Source of the DNA: Chryseomonas sp014190935 | GTDB lineage: Bacteria > Pseudomonadota > Gammaproteobacteria > Pseudomonadales > Pseudomonadaceae | Reading direction: 5' to 3' | Assembly: GCF_014190935.1 (NCBI RefSeq) | Contig: NZ_JACHVV010000001.1 | Coordinates: 1,178,001 to 1,242,000 of the forward strand | Length of the DNA stretch: 64,000 nt | Program-made: the position numbers and the translations under genes | The notes under the pieces: model-generated | Seen by the model: only the letters and a program-made list of their open reading frames with translations | Told to the model about the DNA's origin: nothing | Databases searched by the model: none | Shown: positions 42,123 to 50,599 of the stretch, one piece after another | How positions within the stretch are numbered: the first letter of the stretch is position 1 | Layout: each line of letters starts with the position of its first letter

Positions 42123-43079
42123 TCAGGGCTGGGTGACGAGTTCGACCGGCGTCTCGATCACGCCGTCCTTGGCACCGGTGGGCTCGCCCTTGACCAGCTT
42201 GAGCGCGGCGTCGATACCGAACACGGCCTGCTTGGCGGCGAACTGGTCGGCGGTGGCGAGGACGCGACCGTCTTTCAGCATCGGGTGGATGGCCTTGATG
42301 TTGTCGTAGCCGACGATCTGCACCTGACCTTTCTTGCCGGCGGCGCGCACGGCGGAGACGGCGCCCAGCGCCATGCTGTCGTTGCCGGCCAGCAGGGCCT
42401 TCAGGTCGGGATACTCGTTGAGCATGGCCGCGGCGACGGCATTGCCCTTGTCGATTTCCCAGTTGCCGGACTGCACGCCGACGATCTTCATGCCGGCCGC
42501 TTCCATGGCGTCCTTGAAGCCCGCGGTGCGCTGCTGGGCGTTGGTGGTGGTGGAGACGCCCTCGATGATGCCGACCTGGTCACCCTGCTTGAGCTGCTTG
42601 GCCAGGTACTCGCCCACCAGGCGTGCGCCCTTGCGGTTGTCGGGGCCGACGAAGGGGATGTCCAGGGACTTGGACTTGAGCACCTCGGGATCCAGGCGAT
42701 TGTCGATGTTGACCACCTTGATGCCGGCGTCGCTGGCCTTCTTCAGGACCGGAACCAGCGCCTTGGAGTCGGCCGGGGCGATGACCAGGGCGTCGACCTT
42801 GGACACGATCATCTGCTCGACGATACGGATCTGGCTGGAGGTGTCGGTCTCGTCCTTGATCCCGTTGGAGATCAGGTCGAAGTCGGCGGAATGCTCTTTC
42901 TGGTAGGTCTTGGCGCCGTCTTCCATGGTCAGGAAGAATTCGTTGGCCAGGGACTTCATGACCAGCGCGACCTTGGGCTTTTCGGCGGCCGTGGCATGAC
43001 TGGCGGTGAGCGGCAGGATCAGCGAAGCGGAGGCGAGAGCGATAGCCGCCAGCAGGCGGGCAGGGCGAAAGGCCAGCAT
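42123..43079 (-). CDS. rbsB: ribose-binding periplasmic protein
   Basis: 318 aa, signal peptide MLAFRPARLLAAIALASASLILPLTASHATA, then a type I sugar-binding protein: KPKVALVMKSLANEFFLTMEDGAK, DALVIAPADSKALVPVLKKA, GLLAGNDSMALGAVSAVRAAG and VQIVGYDNIKAIHPML. It delivers ribose to RbsC/RbsA. First gene of the operon rbsBACRKD, 36 bp downstream of a perfect 16-bp operator-like palindrome. Confidence 0.95.
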   Translation of the reverse strand: MLAFRPARLLAAIALASASLILPLTASHATAAEKPKVALVMKSLANEFFLTMEDGAKTYQKEHSADFDLISNGIKDETDTSSQIRIVEQMIVSKVDALVIAPADSKALVPVLKKASDAGIKVVNIDNRLDPEVLKSKSLDIPFVGPDNRKGARLVGEYLAKQLKQGDQVGIIEGVSTTTNAQQRTAGFKDAMEAAGMKIVGVQSGNWEIDKGNAVAAAMLNEYPDLKALLAGNDSMALGAVSAVRAAGKKGQVQIVGYDNIKAIHPMLKDGRVLATADQFAAKQAVFGIDAALKLVKGEPTGAKDGVIETPVELVTQP

Positions 43080-43114
43080 AGGGGAATCTCCGAATTCTTA
43101 TGGTTCTTGTGGTC

Positions 43115-43130
43115 GCGCAAACGTTTGCGC
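43115..43130. promoter_or_regulatory. RbsR operator
   Basis: GCGCAAACGTTTGCGC is a perfect 16-bp palindrome with the central CG step typical of LacI/PurR-family sites, located 36 bp upstream of the rbsB start in the intergenic region shared with apt. The assignment to RbsR is by position and family. Confidence 0.8.
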
Positions 43131-43287
43131 GTGGCCGAGAATGTCCGCTTCGTTGGTAGCTGTCAACGCGAGTCACTACATGAATCGATTCAGCTCGCAG
43201 GGATGGCGGGTTGGCCCTGGCCGGGCAGGCATCGGTATACTGTGCAATCGTGTTCAACCAGGCGCCCGGCGCCCGAGAGTCTCTGCC

Positions 43288-43836
43288 ATGTCCTTTTCCG
43301 AATCCGCCCTGAAATCCCTCATCCGCGCCGTGCCCGATTTTCCCAAGCCGGGGGTGATCTTTCGGGACATCACGCCACTGTTCCAGTCGCCCGAGGGGCT
43401 GCGCGCCGTCATGGCGGAGTTGCTGGAGCGCTATCGTTCGGCGTCCTTTACCCATGTCGGGGCGCTGGATGCCCGCGGATTCCTCATCGGTCCGATCTTG
43501 GCCTACGAACTGGGCAAGCCGCTGGTGCTGTTTCGCAAGCAGGGCAAGCTGCCGGCCGAGTTGCTGACCGAGGTCTACAGCACCGAATACGGCGATTCGG
43601 TGATCGAGGTGCATAAGGACAGCGTCGGTGCCGGGGATTCGGTGCTGCTGGTCGACGACCTCATCGCCACCGGTGGCACTCTGGTCGCCGCCGGCAACCT
43701 GATCCGCCGCCTGGGCGCCGAGGTCCACGAGGCCGCCGCCATCGTCGACCTGCCCGAACTGGGCGGCTCCAAGCGCCTGGAAGCCGCCGGCATCCCCACC
43801 TTCGCCCTGACCAGCTTTGCGCTGTCCGAGTATTGA
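43288..43836 (+). CDS. apt: adenine phosphoribosyltransferase
   Basis: 182 aa from the ATG at 43288. It makes AMP from adenine and PRPP (purine salvage). Signatures are RAVPDFPKPGVIFRDITPLF and the PRPP loop VLLVDDLIATGGTLVAAGNL, with LDARGFLIGPILAYELGKPL between. It is divergent from the ribose operon and stands alone. A GC hairpin lies 20 bp past the stop. Confidence 0.96.
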   Translation: MSFSESALKSLIRAVPDFPKPGVIFRDITPLFQSPEGLRAVMAELLERYRSASFTHVGALDARGFLIGPILAYELGKPLVLFRKQGKLPAELLTEVYSTEYGDSVIEVHKDSVGAGDSVLLVDDLIATGGTLVAAGNLIRRLGAEVHEAAAIVDLPELGGSKRLEAAGIPTFALTSFALSEY

Positions 43837-43855
43837 GTGGTGGGGAAGGGCGGTA

Positions 43856-43881
43856 GCGCGGAAAACCGCGCAGCCTTTTCC
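43856..43881 (+). terminator. probable terminator of apt
   Basis: GCGCGG (43856-43861) pairs with CCGCGC (43866-43871) around AAAA, followed by AGCCTTTTCC. Short stem and interrupted U-tract, 20 bp after apt. Confidence 0.55.
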
Positions 43882-44000
43882 ATCTCCCGCGGTGCCCATT
43901 CGCGGACAAGGCTACGCCGTTGTCCACCCTACGACGGGGGTGGCTTGGCAGGGCCGGCCGCATCGGCAGATCGCCATGGCCGTAACCGGGCACTCGGCTC

Positions 44001-44316
44001 GTAGGTTGGGCTGAGCACAGCGAAGCCCAACAGCTCCCGCCCCGGCGCCGGGCCCGTTGGGCTTCGACGATCGAGCCGTCTCAACCCAACCTACGATCCT
44101 GCCCTGGGCACCGTAGGTTGGGCTGAGCACAGCGAAGCCCAACAGCTTCTGCTCAGTACCGCGCCCGTTGGGCTTCGACGATGGAGCCGTCTCAACCCAA
44201 CCTACGATCCTGAAACGGGCACCGTAGGTTGGGTTGAGCGCAGCGAAGCCCAACAGCTCCTGCTCAGTACCGAGCCCGTTGGGCTTCGATAATGGAGCCG
44301 TCTCGACCCAACCTGC
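44001..44316. repeat. three tandem palindromic repeat units (about 112-bp period), cluster 2
   Basis: Units at about 44001-44094, 44113-44205 and 44224-44316. Each runs GTAGGTTGGG(C/T)TGAG, CACAG or CGCAG, CGAAGCCCAACAG, a variable loop, CCGTTGGGCTTCG, ACGATGGAGCCGT, CTCAACCCAACCTAC. This is the reverse complement of the units in cluster 1 (9881-10283), with the asymmetric bulge on the other side. Spacers contain GATCCTG and GGGCACC. Non-coding, between apt and the convergent ABM gene. The last unit is decaying (CTCGACCCAACCTGC). Confidence 0.92.
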
Positions 44317-44344
44317 GATTTAGCGCAATCCTGGCAGCCGCTCG

Positions 44345-44650
44345 TCAAAGCTCGGCCGTCGGCTCTTTCGGCTCCAGCGGATACAGATCCACCTCGTCCG
44401 CCAGCTTGGGCAACTCGTCGAGAAAGGCGAGGGTGTGTGGCTGGTTGAAGTGGTCGTCCTGGGCGGCGACCGAGATCCAGCGGGCCTGGACCACCCAGAC
44501 GTCGCCGTCCTCGCTGCCCTGGAAGACCCGATAGTCCAGGCACCCCTCGTCCCGCACGGCCATGGCGGCCAGATCCAGCAGGTGGGCGCCCAGCGCCTGG
44601 GAGCGTTCGGGTTGGGCCTTGAACAGGGTGAGGCTGTGGACGTCCGCCAT
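44345..44650 (-). CDS. antibiotic biosynthesis monooxygenase (ABM) family protein
   Basis: 101 aa ferredoxin-like dimeric alpha/beta barrel protein. MADVHSLTLFKAQPERSQAL, DEGCLDYRVFQGSEDGDVWV and EDHF-type AQDDHFNQPHTLAFLDELP are the usual ABM features. Members include quinol monooxygenases (YgiN) and heme-degrading enzymes, but many are uncharacterised; the name does not imply antibiotic synthesis. Single gene, 64 bp downstream of folE on the same strand. Confidence 0.87.
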   Translation of the reverse strand: MADVHSLTLFKAQPERSQALGAHLLDLAAMAVRDEGCLDYRVFQGSEDGDVWVVQARWISVAAQDDHFNQPHTLAFLDELPKLADEVDLYPLEPKEPTAEL

Positions 44651-44714
44651 GGCGTACAGGTCTCCTGGAGGTTCGAGGCTTCGACCCTCCGGGATGGCGA
44701 ACGTCTCGACCGGT

Positions 44715-45263
44715 TCAGCGATTGATCAGGCTGAGGAATTCGGCGCGGGTGGCATCGCTGGCGCGGAACTGGCCGAGCATCACCGAGGTGACCATGGAGG
44801 AATTCTGCTTCTCCACGCCACGCATCATCATGCACATGTGCTGCGCCTCGATGACCACCGCGACACCGGCCGCGCCCGTGACTTTCTCGATGGCTTCGGC
44901 GATCTGCCGGGTCATGTTTTCCTGGATCTGCAGTCGGCGGGCGAACATGTCGACGATGCGTGCCACCTTGGACAGCCCCAGCACCTTGCCCTTGGGCATG
45001 TAGGCGACGTGGGCCTTGCCGATGAAGGGCAGCATGTGGTGCTCGCACAGGGAGTACAGCTCGATGTTCTTGACCAGCACCATTTCGCTGTTGTCGGAAG
45101 TGAAGAGCGCCTCGCCCACCACCTCTTCCAGCGTCTGGGTGTAGCCACGGCAGAGGTACTGCATGGCCTTGGCCGCGCGCTTGGGCGTATCCACCAGCCC
45201 CTCCCGGCTGATGTCTTCGCCGAGTCCGGTCAGGATCGAGGAGTAGTGCTGTTCGAGAGACAT
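44715..45263 (-). CDS. folE: GTP cyclohydrolase I
   Basis: 182 aa. It converts GTP to 7,8-dihydroneopterin triphosphate, the first step of folate synthesis. Zinc and active-site motifs are intact: SLCEHHMLPFIGKAHVAYMP (Cys and His) and IEAQHMCMMMRGVEKQNS (second His and Cys), so this is the zinc-dependent FolE type. Pseudomonads often carry more than one GTP cyclohydrolase; which paralog this is cannot be decided here. Upstream on the same strand is the Smr gene, 63 bp away. Confidence 0.95.
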   Translation of the reverse strand: MSLEQHYSSILTGLGEDISREGLVDTPKRAAKAMQYLCRGYTQTLEEVVGEALFTSDNSEMVLVKNIELYSLCEHHMLPFIGKAHVAYMPKGKVLGLSKVARIVDMFARRLQIQENMTRQIAEAIEKVTGAAGVAVVIEAQHMCMMMRGVEKQNSSMVTSVMLGQFRASDATRAEFLSLINR

Positions 45264-45326
45264 TTGGGTTCCTGTTTGTCGATAAGGAGGTTGGCGCTCT
45301 GGTGAGACGTCACCCGAGTCGCGGAG

Positions 45327-45881
45327 TCACTCGTCGCGACCTTCGAGCATGGTGCGCTTGAGCAAGACATAAAGCGAGCCGGTGCCACCGTGGCGGGGCA
45401 GGCAGGAGGTGAAGCCCAGCACCTGAGCGTGCTGGCGCAACCAGGTGTTGACGTGACTCTTGATCAGCGGCCGACGCCCATCCAGGCGCGCGGCCTTGCC
45501 ATGGGTGATGCGCACGCAGCGGATTTCCAGGCGGGTGGCCTCGGCGAGAAAGTCCCAGAGGGTCTCGCGCGCTCTTTCCACGGTCATGCCGTGCAGGTCC
45601 AGGCTGCCCTCGAAGGGGATCTGGCCGCTCCTGAGGCGCTTCAGCTGGGTGTCCTGGACGCCATCGCGTCCCCAGTAGAGTTCGTCTTCGGCGCCTACAT
45701 CGATGACGAAGGCATCGCTCAGGCCATCCACCCGGGTCGTGGTCGAGGTCCTGGTCGCATCGGCCCGGCGCTGGGCGATCTGGCCCAGGTCGGCGCGCGA
45801 CTTGCCGGTGTCGGCGCGATCCTGCCTGAGTGGACGGATCCCGCGGGTGAAGTCAGCGAAAGAGGCATCGTCGTCGTGCAT
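45327..45881 (-). CDS. Smr-domain protein (YdaL/SmrA-like)
   Basis: 184 aa. A charged N-terminal part (residues 1-90) precedes the small MutS-related domain: GSLDLHGMTVERARETLWDFLAEA with the LDLHG motif, VRITHGKA, and CLPRHGGTGSLYVLLKR with the terminal GGTGS. Stand-alone Smr proteins are nicking endonucleases acting on DNA or mRNA. The HGKAxxxG and LDLHG motifs are intact, so nuclease activity is plausible. Minus strand between the NadR-like kinase and folE. Confidence 0.9.
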   Translation of the reverse strand: MHDDDASFADFTRGIRPLRQDRADTGKSRADLGQIAQRRADATRTSTTTRVDGLSDAFVIDVGAEDELYWGRDGVQDTQLKRLRSGQIPFEGSLDLHGMTVERARETLWDFLAEATRLEIRCVRITHGKAARLDGRRPLIKSHVNTWLRQHAQVLGFTSCLPRHGGTGSLYVLLKRTMLEGRDE

Positions 45882-45918
45882 GGCGTTCTCCGGTGTAGGA
45901 CGTCATTCTACCGACGGG

Positions 45919-46446
45919 TCAGGACTCGTGCAGCAATCGACTCACCGCGGCCAGCGCGGCCCTTTGCCGCTCGGGCCAGTCGCCGGCGATTTCCAGCACC
46001 GGCTGGCCGTGGGTCTGCAGCCAGTCCCGGCAGCTGGCGAAGAATGCCAGGCGCTCGGCGAGCTCCGGCTGGCAGCGCTGACCGTCGTCCTGCCAGGCGA
46101 CGTCGCGCGGGTCGAGCAGCAGGTGCAGGTCGTAGCGGCGGGCCAGCAGCGCCGGCTCCAGCCAGGCGGGCGCGGCCTCGAACAGCAGCCGACTCCACAG
46201 CAGGTTGCTCAGCAGATGGGTGTCCAGCAGCAGCAATGCCGGCGCCCTGGCCCGCGCCTGGTCTTCCCGGCGCAATTGCTCGCGGGCGATGAGCTCCACA
46301 TCCGCCAGGCGGGTGTCGGTGCCGTGCGCCTCGCAATATTCGCGAACGTACTCGTCGACCCGGACACCGCCGAATCTCTCGCTCAGGACCGTCGCCAGCC
46401 AGGATTTGCCACTGGATTCGGGGCCGGTCAGCACCACCACCTTCAT
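45919..46446 (-). CDS. NadR-like AAA/nicotinamide riboside kinase
   Basis: 175 aa from the ATG that overlaps the pnuC stop (ATGA, 46443-46446). P-loop GPESSGKSWLA at the N-terminus, DEYVREYCEAHG, DTHLLSNLLWS, and YDLHLLLDPRDVAWQDDGQR match the ribosylnicotinamide kinase domain of NadR, here without the DNA-binding and NMN adenylyltransferase domains. It would phosphorylate nicotinamide riboside to NMN after uptake by PnuC. The coupling to pnuC is the main support for the substrate. Confidence 0.88.
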   Translation of the reverse strand: MKVVVLTGPESSGKSWLATVLSERFGGVRVDEYVREYCEAHGTDTRLADVELIAREQLRREDQARARAPALLLLDTHLLSNLLWSRLLFEAAPAWLEPALLARRYDLHLLLDPRDVAWQDDGQRCQPELAERLAFFASCRDWLQTHGQPVLEIAGDWPERQRAALAAVSRLLHES

Positions 46447-47042
46447 CGCGAGGTCGCCAGGGCGCGGCGCCAGTCCAGCCAGCCATAGGCGGCGAGGCCG
46501 ACGAAGACCGCGTAGAGGATCGCGGTGGGGTAGAGGCCCTTGTAATAGAAGAGGCCTACATAGATGACGTCCAGCACGAACCACAGCACCCAGCATTGCA
46601 GGCGCTTCTGCGCCATCCAGAACTGCGCGACCAGACTGAAACCGGTGAGCGCCGCATCCAGCCAGGGCAGGGCGGCATCGGTGTGGGTGCCCATGAGATA
46701 GCCGAGCGCCAGGCTACCCAGGGCGCCAACGGCCAGACCGGCCAGCAAGGGTCTCGCCGCGAGCGAGCTGACCACGCGGCCTTGGTGCTGCTGGCCGCCT
46801 CTAAGCCATTGCCACCAGCCATAGAGTTGCAGCACCGCATAGATGCACTGCAACAGCATGTCGGAATAGAGCTTCACGTCCAGGAAGATCCAGGCGTAGA
46901 GCACCACCATCACCAGGCCGATGGGCCAGGCCCAGATGTTCTGGCGCACCGTCAGCCAGACGGCGATCACCCCGAGAACGGCGGCCAGCAGCTCCACTGG
47001 CGACATGCCCAGCAGGGTGGTGAGGGACTCCAGAAACGACAT
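46443..47042 (-). CDS. pnuC: nicotinamide riboside transporter PnuC
   Basis: 199 aa with about seven transmembrane segments: AVLGVIAVWLTVRQNIWAWPIGLVMVVLYAWIFLDVKLYSDM, QCIYAVLQLYGWWQWLRGG and QKRLQCWVLWFVLDVIYVGLFYYKGLYPTAILYAVF are PnuC landmarks. It facilitates nicotinamide riboside entry, trapped by the coupled kinase. PnuC relatives can carry thiamine (PnuT); the NadR-like partner argues for nicotinamide riboside. It is divergent from uppP across a 230-bp gap. Confidence 0.93.
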   Translation of the reverse strand: MSFLESLTTLLGMSPVELLAAVLGVIAVWLTVRQNIWAWPIGLVMVVLYAWIFLDVKLYSDMLLQCIYAVLQLYGWWQWLRGGQQHQGRVVSSLAARPLLAGLAVGALGSLALGYLMGTHTDAALPWLDAALTGFSLVAQFWMAQKRLQCWVLWFVLDVIYVGLFYYKGLYPTAILYAVFVGLAAYGWLDWRRALATSR

Positions 47043-47216
47043 GCTTCACATCCGGAAAGATTGAATGGGTCATTGTACGGCACCTAATGGCCGTCTATCG
47101 GTCTCTTCAACCGGTCTCGCTCTGGTAAGGTGCCGGGCGCTGACTTCAGCACGTGCTGTCTTGGGTACCGCGAAGGGCCATGCCCTGCGGAGCGTCACGG
47201 TTCGAACCCCGTTGCC

Positions 47217-47237
47217 GCCGGAGCCTGCAGCTCCGGC
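47217..47237. promoter_or_regulatory. stem-loop in the uppP 5' leader
   Basis: GCCGGAGC (47217-47224) pairs perfectly with GCTCCGGC (47230-47237) around CTGCA, 35 bp before the uppP ATG. No T-run follows. It may be a 5'-UTR structure; its role is unknown. Confidence 0.4.
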
Positions 47238-47272
47238 TACCTGCAAATGTTTCACTTGGATGGAGTAATACC

Positions 47273-48109
47273 ATGGACCTATGGAGTGCCTTGCAGGCGC
47301 TGATTCTGGGGATCGTCGAGGGCATCACCGAGTTTCTGCCCATTTCCAGTACCGGCCACCAGATCGTCGTTGCCGATCTGATCGGCTTCGGTGGGGAAAG
47401 GGCCATCGCCTTCAATATCATCATCCAGCTGGCGGCCATCCTGGCCGTGGTCTGGGAATACCGCGCCAAGGTCTTCGCGATCGTCACCGATCTGCCGCGC
47501 AAGTCCTATGCGCAGCGGTTCACCGGCAACCTGATCGTCGCCTTCCTGCCCGCCGCCGTGCTGGGCGTGATCCTCGGCGACCTGATCCACGAATACCTGT
47601 TCAACCCCATCACCGTGGCTTTCGCCCTGGTGATCGGTGGCGTGATCATGATCTGGGCGGAAAAGCGTACCCATCGCATCCGCGTGGAAGAGGTGGACGA
47701 CATGCGCTGGCATGACGCCCTCAAGGTCGGCTGTGCCCAGTGCCTGGCGATGATTCCGGGCACCTCGCGCTCCGGTTCCACCATCATCGGCGGCCTGCTG
47801 TTCGGCTTGTCGCGCAAGGCGGCCACCGAGTTTTCCTTCTTCCTCGCCATGCCGACCATGGTCGGCGCGACGGTCTACTCGGTGTACAAGTACCGTCATC
47901 TGTTCACCGCCAGCGATGTCCTGGTATTCGGGGTCGGCTTCGTCACCTCCTTCATCTTCGCCATGCTGGCGGTCAAGGCCTTGCTGAAGTTCATCGGCAA
48001 CCACAGCTATGAGGTCTTCGGCTGGTACCGCATCGTCTTCGGACTGCTGATCCTGGCCACCTGGCAATTCGGCTGGATCGACTGGCACGCGGCCAAGGCG
48101 GCCGGGTGA
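47273..48109 (+). CDS. uppP: undecaprenyl-diphosphatase UppP/BacA
   Basis: 278 aa from the ATG at 47273 (TGGAGT upstream). It removes a phosphate from undecaprenyl diphosphate, recycling the carrier lipid for cell-wall synthesis, and can give bacitracin resistance. Both signature motifs are intact: GIVEGITEFLPISSTGHQIV (catalytic Glu/Glu/Ser) and PGTSRSGSTIIGGLLFGLSR (Arg). Several membrane helices. Its stop overlaps the DUF1294 start as GTGA. Confidence 0.96.
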   Translation: MDLWSALQALILGIVEGITEFLPISSTGHQIVVADLIGFGGERAIAFNIIIQLAAILAVVWEYRAKVFAIVTDLPRKSYAQRFTGNLIVAFLPAAVLGVILGDLIHEYLFNPITVAFALVIGGVIMIWAEKRTHRIRVEEVDDMRWHDALKVGCAQCLAMIPGTSRSGSTIIGGLLFGLSRKAATEFSFFLAMPTMVGATVYSVYKYRHLFTASDVLVFGVGFVTSFIFAMLAVKALLKFIGNHSYEVFGWYRIVFGLLILATWQFGWIDWHAAKAAG

Positions 48110-48606
48110 AACCCGAGAAGGAACAGCAGAGCCGGCGCAAGCCGGCTCGTGCGTCTACGCAGAACGCTTCCCCCAAGGCCGCCAAGCGGGCAGGGCCGCT
48201 GACGCCCTACCAGCAGCGCGCGGCCATCGCCCGCCAGGACATGCTGGCGCTGCTGCAGATCGCGGTCTTCATCCTGCCCCTGGTAGGCATGCTGTCCCTG
48301 GCCTTCGGCCGCGGGGTGCTCTGGCCAGTGGCGCTCTACCTGCTGGCCAGCGTGGCCACCTATCTGCTCTACAAGCACGACAAGCAGCGCGCCCGCGACA
48401 AGGGCTGGCGCGTACCGGAGCGGATGCTGCACCTGGGCGAATTGCTCGGCGGCTGGCCGGGCGCCCTGATCGCCCAGCAGCGCTTTCGCCACAAGACGGT
48501 CAAGCTGAGCTTTCGGCTGGTGTTCTTCGCCATCGTCGCCGTCCACCAGTTGCTCTGGCTGGATGTGCTCTGCGGCGGCTTTCTGCACCGTCACCTGCCG
48601 CTCTGA
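48106..48606 (+). CDS. DUF1294 membrane protein
   Basis: 166 aa from a GTG overlapping the uppP stop. A basic N-terminal 45 residues (KPEKEQQSRRKPARASTQNA...) precedes four hydrophobic segments including LWPVALYLLASVATYLLYKHDKQRA. The DUF1294 signature is WRVPERMLHLGELLGGWPGALIAQQRFRHKT. Function unknown; some relatives carry an N-terminal cold-shock domain, which is absent here. Translationally coupled to uppP. Confidence 0.88.
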   Translation: MKPEKEQQSRRKPARASTQNASPKAAKRAGPLTPYQQRAAIARQDMLALLQIAVFILPLVGMLSLAFGRGVLWPVALYLLASVATYLLYKHDKQRARDKGWRVPERMLHLGELLGGWPGALIAQQRFRHKTVKLSFRLVFFAIVAVHQLLWLDVLCGGFLHRHLPL

Positions 48607-48684
48607 GGTCGGGCCGGCGGCGCCGGTGCGACTGATGGGCTAGGCTTGGCGAGCGAAAGCCCCCGGTTGCCCAGGAGCCCCCCG

Positions 48685-50478
48685 TTGCGAACCCCTCTGT
48701 CGATCCTCACGCCCCTTTTCCTGTCCCTGACCCTGGCCGCCTGTAGCCAGAATCGCGAAACCGCCTTGCCCACGGCCCCCGAGGCCGGTTCCGGTTACCG
48801 CCCCGGGCTGACGGCCAGCGCAGCCACCCGGCAGATGGCGGCGGCGGCCAACCCCCTGGCCGCCGAGGCAGGGCGGGAGATCCTGCGCCAGGGTGGCTCG
48901 GCCATCGACGCCGCCATCGCCATGCAGGCGGTCCTGACCCTGGTCGAGCCGCAATCCTCGGGGATCGGCGGAGGCGCCTTCCTGCTCTACTGGGACGGTC
49001 GCCAGGTCCAAGCCTACGACGGTCGCGAGACCGCGCCGGCGGGCGCCACGGAAAGGCTCTTCCTGCACCCGGACGGCAGCCCCATGGCCTTCGAGGAGGC
49101 ACGGATCGGCGGTCGTTCGGTCGGGGTGCCCGGGGTGCTGCGCGCGCTTGAGCTGGCGCATCGCGACCACGGCAAGCTGGCCTGGCAGGTGCTGTTCGAG
49201 CCGGCCATCCGCCTGGCCCGCGAGGGTTTCCCGTTGTCGCCGCGGCTGCATAACCAGCTGCTCCACGACCCCTTCCTCAAGCAGTCACCGGGTATGGCCG
49301 CGCTCTACCTGGATGCCCAGGGGCAGGTGAAGCCGGTGGGCACCCGGCTGCGCAATCCCGAGTTGGCCGATACCCTGGCGCTGATCGCCCGGGAAGGCGC
49401 CGGGGCGCTCTATCGCGGCAACCTGGCCCAGGCTATTGCCACGGCCGTGCAGCAAAGCCCCAATCCCGGCAGCCTGAGTCTCCAGGATCTGGCCGGCTAT
49501 CGCGCCAGGACGCGCACGCCACTGTGCACCGACTACCGGCGCTGGCGCGTGTGCGGCATGCCGCCGCCTGCCGGTGGCATCACCGTGGCCCAGACCCTGG
49601 GCATCCTCCAGGCCCTGGAAGCCCGTGATCCGGCCTGGGCCCTGGCGCCGCTGCGACCGGTGCCGACCGCGCTGCCGGCGGGCCAGGAGCCGCGTCCCGA
49701 AGCCGTGCACCTGATCGCCGAAGCCGAGCGCCTGGCCTATGCCGATCGCGCCCAGTACGTGGCCGATCCAGAGCGGGTGCCGGTCAACGTCAAGGGTCTG
49801 CTCGATCCCGGGTATTTGGCCAGTCGGGCGCAGCAGGTCGGGGTGCGCAGCCTGGGCAAGGCGGCGCCGGGCACTCCGCCAGGACCGACGCTGGCCTGGG
49901 CGCCGGATCGTTCGCCGCTGCGCATCTCTACTTCGCAGGTGGTGGCCGCGGATGCCTGGGGCGGCGCCCTGTCCATGACCACCACGGTGGAAAGCTACTT
50001 CGGCTCCCACCTGATGGTGAAGGGCTTCATGCTCAACAATCAGCTGACGGACTTTTCCTTCGTGCCACGCGAGAAGGGCCTGCCGGTGGCCAATCGGGTG
50101 GAGCCGGGCAAGCGCCCGCGCTCGACCATGTCGCCGACCCTGGTGTTCGATCGCCAGAGTGGCGAGCTGCTGGCCACCCTGGGCTCGCCGGGCGGTTCGC
50201 AGATCGCCGGCTATGTGGTCAAGACCCTGGTCGGCTTGCTGGACTGGCAACTGGATCCCCAGGCGGCAGCGGGCCTGCCGAATTTCGGCAGCCGCAATGG
50301 CCCCACCGAGCTGGAGCGTGGCGAGACCACCGCGGCCCTGCGCCAGGCGCTGGAGCAGCGTGGGCATCAGGTGCGCGAAGACGAGATGACCAGCGGCATC
50401 CAGGTCATTCGCCGGGTGGGCTCAGGCTGGCAGGGAGGTGCCGATCCGCGGCGCGAGGGCGCGGCACTGGGGGATTAG
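48685..50478 (+). CDS. ggt: gamma-glutamyltransferase, predicted lipoprotein
   Basis: 597 aa from a TTG (48685) with CAGGAG nine bases upstream; a TTG at 48646 would add 13 residues but no better signal. The signal sequence RTPLSILTPLFLSLTLAAC ends in the lipobox LAAC, so the protein is probably membrane-anchored. Large subunit: GGSAIDAAIAMQAVLTLVEPQSSGIGGGAFLLYW. The autoprocessing nucleophile is the Thr of ALSMTTTVESYFGSHLMVKGFMLNNQ, followed by RPRSTMSPTLVF and SPGGSQI. It cleaves gamma-glutamyl bonds of glutathione in the periplasm. Confidence 0.94.
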   Translation: MRTPLSILTPLFLSLTLAACSQNRETALPTAPEAGSGYRPGLTASAATRQMAAAANPLAAEAGREILRQGGSAIDAAIAMQAVLTLVEPQSSGIGGGAFLLYWDGRQVQAYDGRETAPAGATERLFLHPDGSPMAFEEARIGGRSVGVPGVLRALELAHRDHGKLAWQVLFEPAIRLAREGFPLSPRLHNQLLHDPFLKQSPGMAALYLDAQGQVKPVGTRLRNPELADTLALIAREGAGALYRGNLAQAIATAVQQSPNPGSLSLQDLAGYRARTRTPLCTDYRRWRVCGMPPPAGGITVAQTLGILQALEARDPAWALAPLRPVPTALPAGQEPRPEAVHLIAEAERLAYADRAQYVADPERVPVNVKGLLDPGYLASRAQQVGVRSLGKAAPGTPPGPTLAWAPDRSPLRISTSQVVAADAWGGALSMTTTVESYFGSHLMVKGFMLNNQLTDFSFVPREKGLPVANRVEPGKRPRSTMSPTLVFDRQSGELLATLGSPGGSQIAGYVVKTLVGLLDWQLDPQAAAGLPNFGSRNGPTELERGETTAALRQALEQRGHQVREDEMTSGIQVIRRVGSGWQGGADPRREGAALGD

Positions 50479-50512
50479 GCGGGCGTCGGAGGGCGATAGC
50501 CCCTCACCCCAA

Positions 50513-50542
50513 CCCTCTCCCTGGGGGAGAGGGGGCGGTTTT
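50513..50542. terminator. terminator hairpin after ggt
   Basis: CCCTCTCCC (50513-50521) pairs with GGGAGAGGG (50525-50533), followed by GGCGGTTTT. The surrounding CCCTCACCCCAACCCTCTCC is a frequent intergenic sequence in gammaproteobacteria. It lies 34 bp after ggt and before the convergent mqo stop. Confidence 0.7.
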
Positions 50543-50599
50543 GCTGGGGTGGGGACGTCAGGAGCAGGGATGGCCCGCCAGTGGGCCATCCAGGTGGGG

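Noticed and set aside
47150..47237. tRNA-like sequence containing GGTTCGAACCCC
   Set aside because: The flanking five-base T stem does not pair (CACGG against CCCGT has only two pairs), and no acceptor stem or anticodon arm can be drawn.
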